Shown here piece after piece: positions 27,172-36,978 of a stretch of DNA of 64,000 bases (positions are counted from its first letter, which is position 1; each line of letters begins with the position of its first letter). This DNA is from Anaerolineaceae bacterium UBA6105. Lineage in GTDB: Bacteria; Chloroflexota; Anaerolineae; Anaerolineales; Anaerolineaceae. Location: the NCBI GenBank assembly GCA_002423495.1, contig DIWN01000041.1:4530-68529 (forward strand), read 5' to 3'. Below the pieces are notes generated by a model. That model saw only the letters and a list, made by a program, of their open reading frames with translations. It was not told the origin of the DNA and did not search any database. Both the position numbers and the translations under genes were made by a program.

Positions 27172-28528
27172 AGTTATCCTTTCTTTCCTTGGGTCTGGCA
27201 GGCACTCCAACCACCAACGTGTCGTCCGGCACGTCGTGCGTTACGACCGCACCCGCACCCGTTTTGGCTCGCTTGCCAATCTTTAGTGGAGCAACCAGCA
27301 TTGTATCGCTCCCAATAAATGTTTCATCCCCGATTTCGGTTGGATGCTTTGTTTTACCGTCAAAATTGCAGGTGATCGTACCTGCACCAATATTCACATC
27401 CCGCCCAATGGTCGCATTGCCAATGTACGAGAAGTGACCCATTTTTGTGTGCTCTCCGAGCGTGGAGTCCTTCACTTCGCCAAAGTTGCCCAGGTGGACG
27501 TAGTCCAGCAGAACTGCGCCTTTTCTCAAATGGCAGAACGGTCCCATCGTGACGTAGCGGCCGATGGTGGCTTTTTCTGCCACCGAGTATTGAATGACCG
27601 AGTGGTCACCCACACTGGTATGCAGCAGGGTAGTGTCGGGACCGATAGCACAATTCTCACCGATGGAAGTTTTGCCGCGCAGGTAGGTGTTCGGGAACAG
27701 AACTGTATCCTGACCGATGGTCACGTCCATTTCTACCGTGGTGGTTTCCGGGTCGATAAAGCTCACGCCTGCCAGCATCCACTGCCGGTTCACACGCGCG
27801 CGCATTGCCCGTTCGCAATCCGCCAGGTCTACCCGGTTGTTGATCCCCAACCCTTCAGCGGCATCCTCCAACACCAAAGCTTCCACGTTCTTGCCCTGCA
27901 AGATTGCCAGTTCAACCAGGTCAGTGATATAAAACTCGCCTTTGGGTGAAGGTTTCAACTCTGCCAGGCTCTGCCACATCCACTCTGCGTCAAAGCAGTA
28001 AGCCGAGATGTTGTATTCACGGATCTTCAGCTGCTCAGGCGTGGCGACGGCTTCTTCCACGATGGCGCTCACTTTGCCATCCGCCGAACGCACCACGCGC
28101 CCAAATCCACGCGGCAGGTCGCCAATGACACTCGTCATCGTGATGGTGCTGCTGGTTTCGTGGTGAATTTTAATCAGGCGTTCGATTGTTTCAGGGCGCA
28201 GCATTGGCATATCGCCAAAGGTGACCAGGACGATCTCGGCTTTACCGCGCAGTTGATCTTCGGCTGAGCGTACAGCATGCCCGGTGCCAAGTTGTTCCGC
28301 CTGCAGAGCAAAGCTGACCTTTTCGCCATAGGTACGCGCGATTTCTTCACGCACGAGCTCGCTGCCGTAGCCTGTCACAATCACCGGCGGCAGATCCGCC
28401 TCGGGCAAAACGGCATCCAGGGCATGGAAAACGATGGGTTTACCAAGCACTGTGTGGAGGGTCTTGGGTAAGCTGGAATGCATGCGCTTGCCCAAGCCAG
28501 CGGCTAAAATTACAGATGCGATTGTCAT
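27164..28528 (-). CDS. glmU: Bifunctional UDP-GlcNAc pyrophosphorylase / GlcN-1-P acetyltransferase
   Basis: The 454-aa enzyme makes UDP-GlcNAc for peptidoglycan. The N-terminal nucleotidyltransferase domain opens with the signature LAAGLGKRMHSSLPKTLH. The C-terminal left-handed beta-helix has hexapeptide repeats and the acetyltransferase segment GNFGEVKDSTLGEHTKMGH followed by GAGTITCNFDGKTKH. Length matches the family. It is the first gene of the operon and starts close behind the tRNA-Gln terminator. Confidence 0.96.
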   Translation of the reverse strand: MTIASVILAAGLGKRMHSSLPKTLHTVLGKPIVFHALDAVLPEADLPPVIVTGYGSELVREEIARTYGEKVSFALQAEQLGTGHAVRSAEDQLRGKAEIVLVTFGDMPMLRPETIERLIKIHHETSSTITMTSVIGDLPRGFGRVVRSADGKVSAIVEEAVATPEQLKIREYNISAYCFDAEWMWQSLAELKPSPKGEFYITDLVELAILQGKNVEALVLEDAAEGLGINNRVDLADCERAMRARVNRQWMLAGVSFIDPETTTVEMDVTIGQDTVLFPNTYLRGKTSIGENCAIGPDTTLLHTSVGDHSVIQYSVAEKATIGRYVTMGPFCHLRKGAVLLDYVHLGNFGEVKDSTLGEHTKMGHFSYIGNATIGRDVNIGAGTITCNFDGKTKHPTEIGDETFIGSDTMLVAPLKIGKRAKTGAGAVVTHDVPDDTLVVGVPARPKERKDNCE

Positions 28529-28543
28529 ATTAATCTCCGGGAA

Positions 28544-28578
28544 TTAAAAAAACAGACAGCAGTCCAAAACGGACTGTC
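28544..28578 (-). terminator. Intrinsic terminator of tRNA-Gln
   Basis: Read on the minus strand, GACAGTCC, a GTTTT loop and GGACTG-CTGTC form a stem with a small bulge, followed by a run of seven T. It lies between the tRNA gene and glmU, so it ends the tRNA transcript. Confidence 0.75.
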
Positions 28579-28634
28579 AGCCTCGCTATCATCAAAACTT
28601 AGATCGTCAGATTGTTTATCCACAATAAATCAGG

Positions 28635-28705
28635 CCGGGGCACTTGGAGTCGAACCAAGATCAGCGGATTCAAAGTCCGATGTGCTGCCATTGCACCATG
28701 CCCCA
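28635..28705 (-). tRNA. tRNA-Gln (TTG anticodon)
   Basis: On the minus strand the gene begins TGGGGCATGG and ends TGCCCCGG. The acceptor stem pairs GGGGCA with TGCCCC, with a weak T-G first pair typical of tRNA-Gln. The D arm is GTGC/GCAC, the anticodon loop CTTTGAA gives TTG, and the T arm CTTGG-TTCGACT-CCAAG is canonical. The CCA end is not encoded. About 71 nt. Confidence 0.93.
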
Positions 28706-28804
28706 ACGTAGCCAATATTTTAGCATACAATTGAAACCATGCCAACATTTGCCAGTCCAATGTGTCGGCCATTTTGTTAATAAGAGATTGTTTTAAGGAC
28801 ATTC

Positions 28805-28950
28805 GTGTCATCCTGAGGAACGAAGGATCTCGCCCTTTTGCCTTCAAGATTCTTCGCTGGCGCTCAGAATGACCAACCCTTTGTCATCCTGAGGAACGAA
28901 GGATCTCGCCTTCTTGCCTTCAAGACTCTTCGTAAAAGAGCACAGAATGA
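28805..28950. repeat. Two direct copies of a dispersed repeat
   Basis: CATCCTGAGGAACGAAGGAT is followed by CTCGCC, TTGCCTTCAAGA, a TCTTCG segment and CAGAATGAC, once near 28809-28871 and again near 28884-28950. A degraded relative (GATTCTTCACTTCATTCAGA) lies at about 63939-63958. There are only two units and no spacer logic, so this is not a CRISPR array. Confidence 0.65.
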
Positions 28951-29001
28951 CAGACAAATACAAAAAAACCGCCCGTTGCCGGACGGTACTTCGCAAATTT
29001 T

Positions 29002-29280
29002 TTACCTGAAAAGAACTTTTGTCAGAAAGAGTACAAGCAAAATCCAGGTCAGGGAAAACACTGAAGCAATCAACAGTCCTGCCTTAAGAGCGCCCCAGGT
29101 ATACAATCTCACCTCACGGTCAGTCATACCCGTACCAAAAGGCGACGCTTGGCTGATTTCACGTTCTGGCACTCGACCGAAATTATGGCGCCGATCGTAC
29201 CAGGGCATGCCCTCAACGTTCATGTCGACGATTGTGCGACCATCGTCGTCATCAAATTGCTTTGTCTGAATCTTCGTCAA
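29002..29280 (-). CDS. Small membrane protein at the end of the opp operon
   Basis: The 92-aa product has a charged N-terminal part with an acidic cluster (QFDDDDGR) and one C-terminal transmembrane helix (about 67-90, GLLIASVFSLTWILLVLFLT). Its start overlaps the end of the oppF-like gene by 29 nt, which supports a real coupled gene. I do not recognise a family; it may be a small subunit or stability factor of the transporter, inferred from position only. Confidence 0.7.
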   Translation of the reverse strand: MTKIQTKQFDDDDGRTIVDMNVEGMPWYDRRHNFGRVPEREISQASPFGTGMTDREVRLYTWGALKAGLLIASVFSLTWILLVLFLTKVLFR

Positions 29281-30298
29281 CTAAGGTTCCTTGCTCATTA
29301 TAAAGATGGCATACCACTACATGTCCGGGCTCGATCTCGCGGGTTTGGGGAACGTCGGTCTTGCAAATGGGCATCGCAAACCGGCAGCGCGTGTGGAACT
29401 TGCAGCCTTTAGGTGGATTCGCGGGTGAGGGAATGCTGCCCTCCAAAATGATCCGCTTACTCTTGTAATTCGGGTCCGGCACTGGTACTGCGCTCAGCAA
29501 AGCCTGGGTATAGGGGTGCAGCGGGTTCTCAAATATGAGTGCCTTCTCGCCGTACTCCACCAGGTCGCCCAGATACATGACGCCGACATAGTCGGAGATG
29601 TGCTGGACCACAGAAAGGTCGTGTGAAATGAATAGGTATGCCATTTCACGCTGGTTCTGCAAATCTTCCAGCAAGTTGATAATTTGGGCTTGAATCGAGA
29701 CATCCAGCGCCGAAACGGGCTCGTCACAAACCACAAATTCAGGCTTTAATGCCAGCGACCTTGCCACACAAATTCGCTGCCGCTGCCCGCCGGAGAACTC
29801 GTGCGGATAGCGATCTTTCTGATACGGCTGCAAGCCGCAAGAAAGCATGACATCATCAATGTAATCATTGAATTCATCCTCAGAAACTAGTTCGTGCTCA
29901 CGCACCGCTTCTCCGATGATTTCGCTCACAGGCATACGAGGGCTCAGGCTGGAATAGGGATCCTGGAAGATCATTTGCATCCTGGGGCGCAAAGCTCGCA
30001 TTCCTTTCCTGTCCAGTGTCATGATGTCTGTGCCATCAAAAACTACATGACCAGCAGTCGGTTTCAGCAAACGCAGCAATGTCTTGCCTACAGTAGTCTT
30101 ACCACAACCAGATTCGCCCACCAAGCCCATGGTCTTGCCGCGTTCAATCCTAAAGCTGATATCGTCCACAGCCTTCACGTACCCCACCACGCGCTGCATC
30201 AACCCAGCCTTGATCGGGAAATACTGTTTGAGGTTCTTCACCTCGACAATATGACGACCATTGCCATTGGAGTTGTTACTTGTTAGATTATTTTCCAT
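29252..30298 (-). CDS. oppF: Oligopeptide ABC transporter ATPase (OppF/DppF type)
   Basis: The 348-aa ATPase has Walker A GESGCGKTT, Q-loop FQDPYSSLSPRM, signature FSGGQRQR, Walker B FVVCDEPVSALD, and the C-terminal oligopeptide-transporter extension with Cys residues of a likely Fe-S site (CKFHTRCRFAMPIC, then VVCHL). It pairs with the OppD-like ATPase encoded just upstream (1 nt between stop and start) to drive peptide uptake. Start chosen at the ATG after the oppD stop. Confidence 0.94.
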   Translation of the reverse strand: MENNLTSNNSNGNGRHIVEVKNLKQYFPIKAGLMQRVVGYVKAVDDISFRIERGKTMGLVGESGCGKTTVGKTLLRLLKPTAGHVVFDGTDIMTLDRKGMRALRPRMQMIFQDPYSSLSPRMPVSEIIGEAVREHELVSEDEFNDYIDDVMLSCGLQPYQKDRYPHEFSGGQRQRICVARSLALKPEFVVCDEPVSALDVSIQAQIINLLEDLQNQREMAYLFISHDLSVVQHISDYVGVMYLGDLVEYGEKALIFENPLHPYTQALLSAVPVPDPNYKSKRIILEGSIPSPANPPKGCKFHTRCRFAMPICKTDVPQTREIEPGHVVVCHLYNEQGTLVDEDSDKAI

Positions 30299-30299
30299 A

Positions 30300-31493
30300 T
30301 CAGGCCTTTTCCTCTGTGTCTGCATATAGATAGCAAGCTGCCATGTGGGTTTCTGTTACATAGAACTCGCGAGGATACTCACCGTCACAAATCGGCATGC
30401 GCCTGGCGCAGCGATCTCTGAAGTAGCAGTAGTCCGGCATATTGATCGGGTTAGGAACATTACCGGGGATGTTATACAGACGATCAACTTTCTTATTAAT
30501 CACTGGCTTGGATGCCATCAAACCAACCGTATAAGGATGGCAGGGATGGTTGAAAACCTCGTCCGCCGTCCCCTTTTCGATGATTCTTCCAGCATACATA
30601 ACCACAACATAATCCGCCATCTCTGCCACGACGCCGAGGTCGTGGGTGATGAGCATAATACTTGAATTGATCTTGTCCTTAAGCATGCGCAGCAAGTCAA
30701 GGATCTGTGCCTGGATGGTGACATCCAACGCAGTGGTTGGCTCATCCGCAATGATCAGCTTCGGATTACAAGCAAGTGCCATGGCAATCATGACACGCTG
30801 GCGCATACCACCCGAAAGTTCATGGGGGTACATCATGTAGACGCCTTCCTGATTGGCAATTCCGACCATATCGATCATTTTCAATGAAAGCGCTTTCACT
30901 TCTTCCTTGCTCATGTCAGGATTATGCAGCTGGATGACTTCATCAATCTGATGTCCCGCTCTGAACACTGGATTCAGACTGGTCATTGGTTCCTGGAAAA
31001 TCATCGAAATCTGAGCGCCGCGGATCTTTTCCATTTGATCGGTCGGGGTTTTCACGACATCAAAAACCATATTCTCTCCGTTGAAACGAATTTCGCCCTC
31101 AACAGTCTGCCCTTGTGGTCGCTGCACCAGCTGCATCAGTGAAAGCGCTGTAACGGACTTGCCGCAGCCAGACTCACCTACGACGCCGACAGTTTTGCCC
31201 TTTGGAATGTCAAAGGTGACGCCGTCAACTGCTTTTACAGTGCCGATATCGGTAAAGAAGTAGGTGTGCACGTTGTCAAACTCGACCACATTGTTTGGAT
31301 CGCGCATAACCGCGGTGTATTCGCTTGGTTCCACATTCCTGCGGTTGCGTTTTTTCTCAATCTCGTTTGTGATTCTGCGGTTCTCACGGGAAATCCGTGC
31401 GGATTCGCGCGCGGTGAGATGAATGCTCTCCGTAATGACAAGCTCTTCGGTCTCAGCGGGTTCAATTTGTGTAAATTCTTTTTCTTCCGTCAT
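30300..31493 (-). CDS. oppD: Oligopeptide ABC transporter ATPase (OppD/DppD type)
   Basis: The 397-aa ATPase carries an unusual charged N-terminal extension of about 68 residues before the ABC domain. Walker [10 protein letters not shown] is at residues 106-113, followed by Q-loop [12 protein letters not shown], signature LSGGMRQR, Walker [13 protein letters not shown], and the Cys-containing C-terminal extension ([14 protein letters not shown]). It is the first of two ATPases of the importer and is immediately followed by oppF. Confidence 0.94.
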   Translation of the reverse strand: MTEEKEFTQIEPAETEELVITESIHLTARESARISRENRRITNEIEKKRNRRNVEPSEYTAVMRDPNNVVEFDNVHTYFFTDIGTVKAVDGVTFDIPKGKTVGVVGESGCGKSVTALSLMQLVQRPQGQTVEGEIRFNGENMVFDVVKTPTDQMEKIRGAQISMIFQEPMTSLNPVFRAGHQIDEVIQLHNPDMSKEEVKALSLKMIDMVGIANQEGVYMMYPHELSGGMRQRVMIAMALACNPKLIIADEPTTALDVTIQAQILDLLRMLKDKINSSIMLITHDLGVVAEMADYVVVMYAGRIIEKGTADEVFNHPCHPYTVGLMASKPVINKKVDRLYNIPGNVPNPINMPDYCYFRDRCARRMPICDGEYPREFYVTETHMAACYLYADTEEKA

Positions 31494-31501
31494 GGCTTTT
31501 C

Positions 31502-33244
31502 CTATCGTTTCATCTTCGGATCGTAAGCATCGCGTAAGCCGTCACCAACAAAGTTGAAGCCCAACACGGTCAGCAAAATAAGCATACCTGCCGGTAACCA
31601 GATGAACCAGTAGGTGGTCATCACAAACGGGTCCGAAGCAATATTGATGATGCTGCCCCAGGATGCGAGGGGGTACTTGATGCCCAACCCCAGGAAACCC
31701 AGGGTCGCTTCAAAGATAATCACACTACCCAGGCTACCAGTGGCAATCACGATCAGCAGCGGCATTACGTTTGGCACCAGGTGGCGGAAGATCTTCCGGC
31801 TGGTGCGGATGCCGGTGGCTTCCGTCGCTACCATAAAGTCTTGCTCACGCAGCGATAAAATCTGACCGCGAACCAGGCGGGCAATGCCCGTCCAGCCCAT
31901 CAAACCCAGGATAGCCATCAGAATGAACAGACGCGTCATTGGCGAAACTTCCAATGTATCCATGACAGAGCCAAAAATGATGATCATCGGGAAGTAGGGA
32001 ATGCTATTGAACAAATCTACGAAACGCATCAGAGCAGTATCAACGTTACCGCTGAAATAGCCGGAAATACCGCCGATGATGACGCCAATAACAATCTCCA
32101 GGAGAACAACCACAAAGCCCACCAATAAAGAAACACGGCCTCCGTACATCAGGCGGGTCATCTGATCCATCCCATTGTTGTCAGTACCCACTGGGTGTTC
32201 GGGGGATGGGAATTCGAACATCTTAATCAAGGTGCTGGTAGTTGCTCGTTTGATGTAATAGTTGGTGTTAACGCGCACAACTTTGTATTCGATACCGTCA
32301 AAATCAAAAGTGGCTCCCCGGGTATTGATCACCTCTCGAGCCAATGTCTTAAACTCAACTGGCAGGAATTCACGTTGATCCAGGGGATTTACGATGATGT
32401 TGGACACTTCAGCAAAATCATTGCCATCGGGGGTCTTGATGGTAGTGGAACCTTCATTGTATTCAACAACGTAAGACTGGCCAGCTACCTCAAACTCAGT
32501 TTCACCGTCCCTTAGGGCTTTAGTGCTTGCAAGTCTAAAAGCAAATGAGTCTACAGCAGCGCTATCTTCCACGTTAAAGGCATCGTAGATGCTAAGTGAC
32601 GCGAGCGCGACATTTTGTTCAGTCGAAATGAAAATTCTCCTGCCTGCAGTTGTAATGTGGTAAGTTTCACCATTGAACTCAAACATGGGCTCTCTGGCTG
32701 ACTTGGCATCAAAATAAGCATCCTCAAGACCATCAGGAATGACTTTCCCACCAGCAGGGATCAATTGATCGAGCAAGTCTTCTGCAACAGTCTCGAGTTG
32801 CAAGATGCGATAGGTTCCCTCTGCCTCCTCGACGTAAGTAAACTCAGCGTCGTTGGTTGAGAAGGTCGGTTCCTGCCTGCCAAGAGACAGGAGGAAATTC
32901 GCGCGCGCCAGGGCGCCAAATTCCTGTCCGTTAGCCACGACATAACGCAATTCGGTGTTTATGATCGCGCCAGCATAATCCTTATCGATCTCATTCTCGG
33001 TATAGAAGACCTGGGTCTGGGTGTAAGGTGTAAGGATAGGACCCAGGAACGAAAAAATAAACATGACTACCAAAATTACCAGGCCGATAAGCGCTAGTCT
33101 ATTGCGTAAGAACCGTTTTGCCACCAGCATTCCAGGCGAGAGCACCTTGATGCGGCGCTGGTCATCCAACGCAAGTTGAGGTGTGCGAACTGGTTGAATT
33201 GGTTCTGGTGTCTTGGTTGTGTTATCTAAGTCACTCATATCCAA
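31502..33244 (-). CDS. oppC: Oligopeptide ABC transporter permease (OppC/DppC type) with large insertion
   Basis: The 580-aa protein is about twice the usual length. Transmembrane helix 1 (about 48-70) is followed by roughly 270 residues (72-345) with no membrane segment and a beta-rich, hydrophilic composition, before the canonical HPVGTDNNGMDQMTRLMYGGR (350-370) that normally follows TM1 after a short loop. The remaining five helices and the EAA-type motif (ATEATGIRTSRKIFRHLVPN) are normal. The insertion should lie outside the membrane, facing the binding protein. It sits between oppB (5 nt upstream) and oppD. Confidence 0.9.
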   Translation of the reverse strand: MDMSDLDNTTKTPEPIQPVRTPQLALDDQRRIKVLSPGMLVAKRFLRNRLALIGLVILVVMFIFSFLGPILTPYTQTQVFYTENEIDKDYAGAIINTELRYVVANGQEFGALARANFLLSLGRQEPTFSTNDAEFTYVEEAEGTYRILQLETVAEDLLDQLIPAGGKVIPDGLEDAYFDAKSAREPMFEFNGETYHITTAGRRIFISTEQNVALASLSIYDAFNVEDSAAVDSFAFRLASTKALRDGETEFEVAGQSYVVEYNEGSTTIKTPDGNDFAEVSNIIVNPLDQREFLPVEFKTLAREVINTRGATFDFDGIEYKVVRVNTNYYIKRATTSTLIKMFEFPSPEHPVGTDNNGMDQMTRLMYGGRVSLLVGFVVVLLEIVIGVIIGGISGYFSGNVDTALMRFVDLFNSIPYFPMIIIFGSVMDTLEVSPMTRLFILMAILGLMGWTGIARLVRGQILSLREQDFMVATEATGIRTSRKIFRHLVPNVMPLLIVIATGSLGSVIIFEATLGFLGLGIKYPLASWGSIINIASDPFVMTTYWFIWLPAGMLILLTVLGFNFVGDGLRDAYDPKMKR

Positions 33245-33249
33245 ATCTC

Positions 33250-34239
33250 CTAATTCACTCTAATACGCGGATCCACAACCGCGTACATGATATCGGCAGC
33301 CAGCAGACTGACCTGGGTAAGTAAGAGAATAAAGGTCAGGTAGAACATTGCAAAGGGAATATCTCCCCGGATCAGAGCCTGGTAGGCAATGTAGCCAATA
33401 CCCGGAATCTGAAACATTGTTTCTGTAATCTGTGAGCCGGTAAACATGCTCGGTAAAATACCGCTTAGTGTGGTTACCAGCGGAATCAAGGTGTTGCGGA
33501 AGGCATGTTTGTTGATAACTACGTTTTCCGGCAAACCTTTGGCTCGAGCAGTGCGAATGTAATCGGAGTTAAGAACTTCGAGCATATTCGTTCGGGTATA
33601 ACGCATCAGACCGCCCACAGAAAGCATCATCAGCGTCAGAATAGGCAAAACCATGTGATACCCTTTATCCAAAAACTGCATAAGGGGTGTCATCGTTGTA
33701 TAAAAGCGACCAGTCAGTCCATAAAGCGGGAACCAACCCAACTGGATCGCAAAGACGTACTTGAGAATCGTAGCGAGGAAGAAAGTGGGTAAAGAAATGC
33801 CCATCAGAGCAAAAATAGTGATGGCATAATCTGTCACCGTGTATTGCTTTCTGGCTGCCAGAATACCCAAGGGAATAGCTATTAATATCTGCACAAAGAA
33901 GGTAATGATATTGACAACCATTGAGATGCCAATGACTTCCGCAAACTTTTCCGTCACGGGCACACCGTAATGCCAGGATTCGCCGAAATTACCGCGAATG
34001 GCATTGCCGCCCCAGTCAATAAAACCTGGAACAATCCCCTTATTTAAACCATAAACTTCGTTGAGCTGGTCCAGCCATTCCTGATAGCTTTTAGTGCTCA
34101 GTGGGTTTGCGGCTCTTTGCCGTGCAATTGTTTCAACATACGAAGTCGGCAAACTCCGAATGATGGTGTAAACGAGCAATGCACCGAAAAAGACGATGAA
34201 TATGCCCAGAAACACTCTCCTAAGAATAAAATTTCGCAT
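33250..34239 (-). CDS. oppB: Oligopeptide ABC transporter permease (OppB/DppB type)
   Basis: The 329-aa permease has six helices, the N-terminal RRVFLGIFIVFFGALLVY segment, and the EAA loop TARAKGLPENVVINKHAFRN. Length is normal. It lies behind the binding-protein gene, with a 13-bp hairpin in the 110-nt gap, and is followed 5 nt later by oppC. Confidence 0.93.
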   Translation of the reverse strand: MRNFILRRVFLGIFIVFFGALLVYTIIRSLPTSYVETIARQRAANPLSTKSYQEWLDQLNEVYGLNKGIVPGFIDWGGNAIRGNFGESWHYGVPVTEKFAEVIGISMVVNIITFFVQILIAIPLGILAARKQYTVTDYAITIFALMGISLPTFFLATILKYVFAIQLGWFPLYGLTGRFYTTMTPLMQFLDKGYHMVLPILTLMMLSVGGLMRYTRTNMLEVLNSDYIRTARAKGLPENVVINKHAFRNTLIPLVTTLSGILPSMFTGSQITETMFQIPGIGYIAYQALIRGDIPFAMFYLTFILLLTQVSLLAADIMYAVVDPRIRVN

Positions 34240-34290
34240 GCCTTTTCCTCACTCTACTGCATTGTTTGGCTTCTTAAAGGTGAGTTTACA

Positions 34291-34322
34291 AAATGAGCCC
34301 ACCCAAAGAGGTGGGCTCATTT
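34291..34322 (-). terminator. Hairpin between the binding-protein gene and oppB
   Basis: AAATGAGCCCACC (34291-34303) and GGTGGGCTCATTT (34310-34322) form a perfect 13-bp stem, with a T-rich stretch after it on the minus strand. A partial terminator or mRNA stabiliser here would let the binding protein be made in excess over the membrane components, as is common for such operons. Confidence 0.65.
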
Positions 34323-34349
34323 CTACCATAATTGGTTCAATCCTTGTTA

Positions 34350-36944
34350 CTAGTTCATCTCAATCAGTTCGATATCGTTCATCCAGCCCCAGAAGGTGGT
34401 GATGTCGGGGGTCAGTGATTCGATATTGACGCGTTCGGTGCTGAAGATGATGACGTTCTTGCGCTGGTAGGTCGGAATTTCGACAGCCCAGTCAATGATC
34501 GTCTCAAGGGCTTCCTTGTAGACAGCCTTGCGGAAGTTCTGATCGTCGCTCTTGCGGGCGTCCATAATCAGTTGATCCAGTCCAGCATCCTGAATGTGAT
34601 AGTGGTTGGACTCGGTTGAGCCTTCCAGACCAGGAACGTTGTTGCTGTGATAGACCTGGTACATGTCGGGGTCAATGGTGGAGCCCCAGGCTGCAGTCCA
34701 GAGTTCCTGTTCGCCGGAATCAAGTGCATCCCAGAGAATGTTGGCATCAGCAGGATCATTGATCACGAGTTCCATACCAATGTTGGCAAGGGAGTCGCGA
34801 GCACCAGTGATGATGGCAAACGCAGGATGGTCACCAGTACCGCCACCGGGGACGATCAGCTCGTAGGAGAGCTTGGCGCCTTCGGGTGCAGCTGTGACAA
34901 CGCCACCTTCAACAGTGAAGCCAGCGGCTTCAAGGTAAGCTAAGGCAGCCACTTCGGCAGCAGCGTATTTTTCTTCCTGGGTCATTTCAGCGGTGTAGAT
35001 GGGCTCGCCGTTCACATCGGTTGAGAATGCAATCTTGTAGCCTTCATCGGTTGGCTGAGGAGCAGCCCAAGAGGTGTTCGAAATTGGGTAGTTGATGACA
35101 GCGGCAGCTTCGCCATAGTAGCTATCGATAGCCACATCGCGATAAACAGCCATGATGGTCGCAATGGCCTTGCGCAGGTTCTTGGAAGCATCGGAAGCGG
35201 GATCACCACCAACATTGACGGTGCTTGCATTGATACCGATGTAACCATAACCCAGGTTGTCAACCAAGCTGGAGGTAATCACGGGACCAGTCATTTCGCC
35301 GTTGCCATTGTAGGTCATAACTTCTTCGTAGCGTGTAGCGTTGTAGGACATTTCGCCAGCATCTGCGGCACCGGTTTCGAGAGCAGTCACAACTTCGTTG
35401 GACTGGGTTTCGCGGAACTGGATTTCGCGGATCTTGGGGCAGCCACGATAGTAGTAGGGGTTGGCTTCGAAGTAGACAACACGGTTGTCGTACTTGATGA
35501 ATTTGTAAGCGCCAGCGCCCATGGGGGTGGCAGTCAGGCTTTCCTGCTTGGAGAGATCGCCAAAGTCAAAGCCGAACATATTGTTCTCATAATCGTACTT
35601 AGCGGTATCGCCATAGTAGTGCAGCGGGGTAATGTTGAGACCAAGGATAGAGTAGACAGCCGGAGCTTCGTAACCACTGGTGGTCACTTCCACGGTGTAG
35701 TCATCAATCTTCTTGATACCAGCAATATTGGGAACACCTTCGGTGCCCATGGATTCGTCTTTAGGACCCCATTCGCCAATGAAGGCACCCTGGGCAACCG
35801 CGAAGACATCCACACCATTGGCGGATTCGTAGGGGAAGGCAGCTTTGATGTCATTGCCATAAGCGGCCATGACTTCGGTATAGTAGTCATCGAGGGTTGG
35901 GAAAGTCTCAACCAGGTCGTAGATGGTTCCGGTTCCAGCAGTCTTGAAGACTACAGGATCTGCACATTCAGCAACGGGAATGGCATCTTCGCCTTCAGCA
36001 ACTTCAGTGCTGCAGGAAAGGCCGCCGAAGCCCCACATGCGCATGGAGTAGGCTACTTTTTCGCCATCGGTCATTTCATCCCAGATAGCACCATTGAAGT
36101 ACTGAGCGGTGAAATCATTGTTGCCATAGTTGGCAGCGACATAGTCGTAGATGCCCTGAACTTCAGTCTTTACACCAGTCTCCAGGCGTGCCCAGACATC
36201 GTCCTGCTGTTCCTGAGTCCAAGTATCGGGCTCAGCATCCACGCCAGCAGCGTAGATGTCTTCGAACATCTGGAAGTACTTGTCATAAACCTCAGAAGTA
36301 GTCTGGGTCTGATAGTCCTTCAAGCCAATGATTGGGTAAGAACCGAGGGAGGTGGAACCAACATAGGAAGGATCCAGGAAGGTGTAGTAGGTGAAGATCA
36401 CGTCGTCGGCGGTTACAGGCTCGCCATCGGAGAACTTCATGCCCACGCGCAGGCGGGCTGTGTACTTGGTGGTGTCGCTGGCTTCGTCGTATTCGACTTT
36501 GATGTCAGCAGGACCTTTGTAGAGGTAATCCACGCCATTATAGCTGCGGGTTTCACCTTCGATCGCATTGAAGACAATACCGCCAACGCGGTCAGTGGTC
36601 ATAATGCTGATCTGGGTCATGCCAGCGACGTCATTGTCGTAGCCGGTGTCCGCAAAGAAGGGGCTGAACTTCTGAGAGAAGTCCTGATAGGCAACCACTA
36701 ACGGGGTGTCAATGGTTGGTTCGGTGGGGAGGTTCTCGCCAAATGGCTGTTCCTCAAAAACCACCTCTGTTACTTCGGGTTCAGTGGGTTCTGGTTCGGC
36801 TGTGGGTTCTTCTACCGGGGGGGTAGTGGGTTCCACAACGGGCTCAGGGGTTGCGACTTCGGTTGGTGTTCCGCATGAAGCGAGAGCCACGCCGAGCATG
36901 ATCGCAACGATCAAAATGGACATATTTCGTGCAAATTTACTCAT
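34350..36944 (-). CDS. oppA: Oligopeptide-binding lipoprotein (SBP family 5)
   Basis: The 864-aa lipoprotein has lipobox LASC (Cys24), then a Pro/Glu/Thr-rich linker to about residue 60, and a family-5 solute-binding fold (RVGMKFSDGEPVTADDVIFTY; YKFIKYDNRVVYFEANPYYYRG). It is longer than typical OppA (about 530-600 aa). The extra length lies mostly in the N-terminal lobe (about 190-400), which may enlarge the pocket. It delivers peptides to OppBC. A consensus promoter lies directly upstream, and AGGAG precedes the ATG. Confidence 0.93.
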   Translation of the reverse strand: MSKFARNMSILIVAIMLGVALASCGTPTEVATPEPVVEPTTPPVEEPTAEPEPTEPEVTEVVFEEQPFGENLPTEPTIDTPLVVAYQDFSQKFSPFFADTGYDNDVAGMTQISIMTTDRVGGIVFNAIEGETRSYNGVDYLYKGPADIKVEYDEASDTTKYTARLRVGMKFSDGEPVTADDVIFTYYTFLDPSYVGSTSLGSYPIIGLKDYQTQTTSEVYDKYFQMFEDIYAAGVDAEPDTWTQEQQDDVWARLETGVKTEVQGIYDYVAANYGNNDFTAQYFNGAIWDEMTDGEKVAYSMRMWGFGGLSCSTEVAEGEDAIPVAECADPVVFKTAGTGTIYDLVETFPTLDDYYTEVMAAYGNDIKAAFPYESANGVDVFAVAQGAFIGEWGPKDESMGTEGVPNIAGIKKIDDYTVEVTTSGYEAPAVYSILGLNITPLHYYGDTAKYDYENNMFGFDFGDLSKQESLTATPMGAGAYKFIKYDNRVVYFEANPYYYRGCPKIREIQFRETQSNEVVTALETGAADAGEMSYNATRYEEVMTYNGNGEMTGPVITSSLVDNLGYGYIGINASTVNVGGDPASDASKNLRKAIATIMAVYRDVAIDSYYGEAAAVINYPISNTSWAAPQPTDEGYKIAFSTDVNGEPIYTAEMTQEEKYAAAEVAALAYLEAAGFTVEGGVVTAAPEGAKLSYELIVPGGGTGDHPAFAIITGARDSLANIGMELVINDPADANILWDALDSGEQELWTAAWGSTIDPDMYQVYHSNNVPGLEGSTESNHYHIQDAGLDQLIMDARKSDDQNFRKAVYKEALETIIDWAVEIPTYQRKNVIIFSTERVNIESLTPDITTFWGWMNDIELIEMN

Positions 36945-36978
36945 TTTTTCTCCTATTTCTCCTTAACTGATTTTGGTC

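Noticed and set aside
28805..28950. Possible CRISPR array
   Set aside because: Only two direct copies of a roughly 65-bp sequence, no short regular repeat-spacer pattern and no cas genes.
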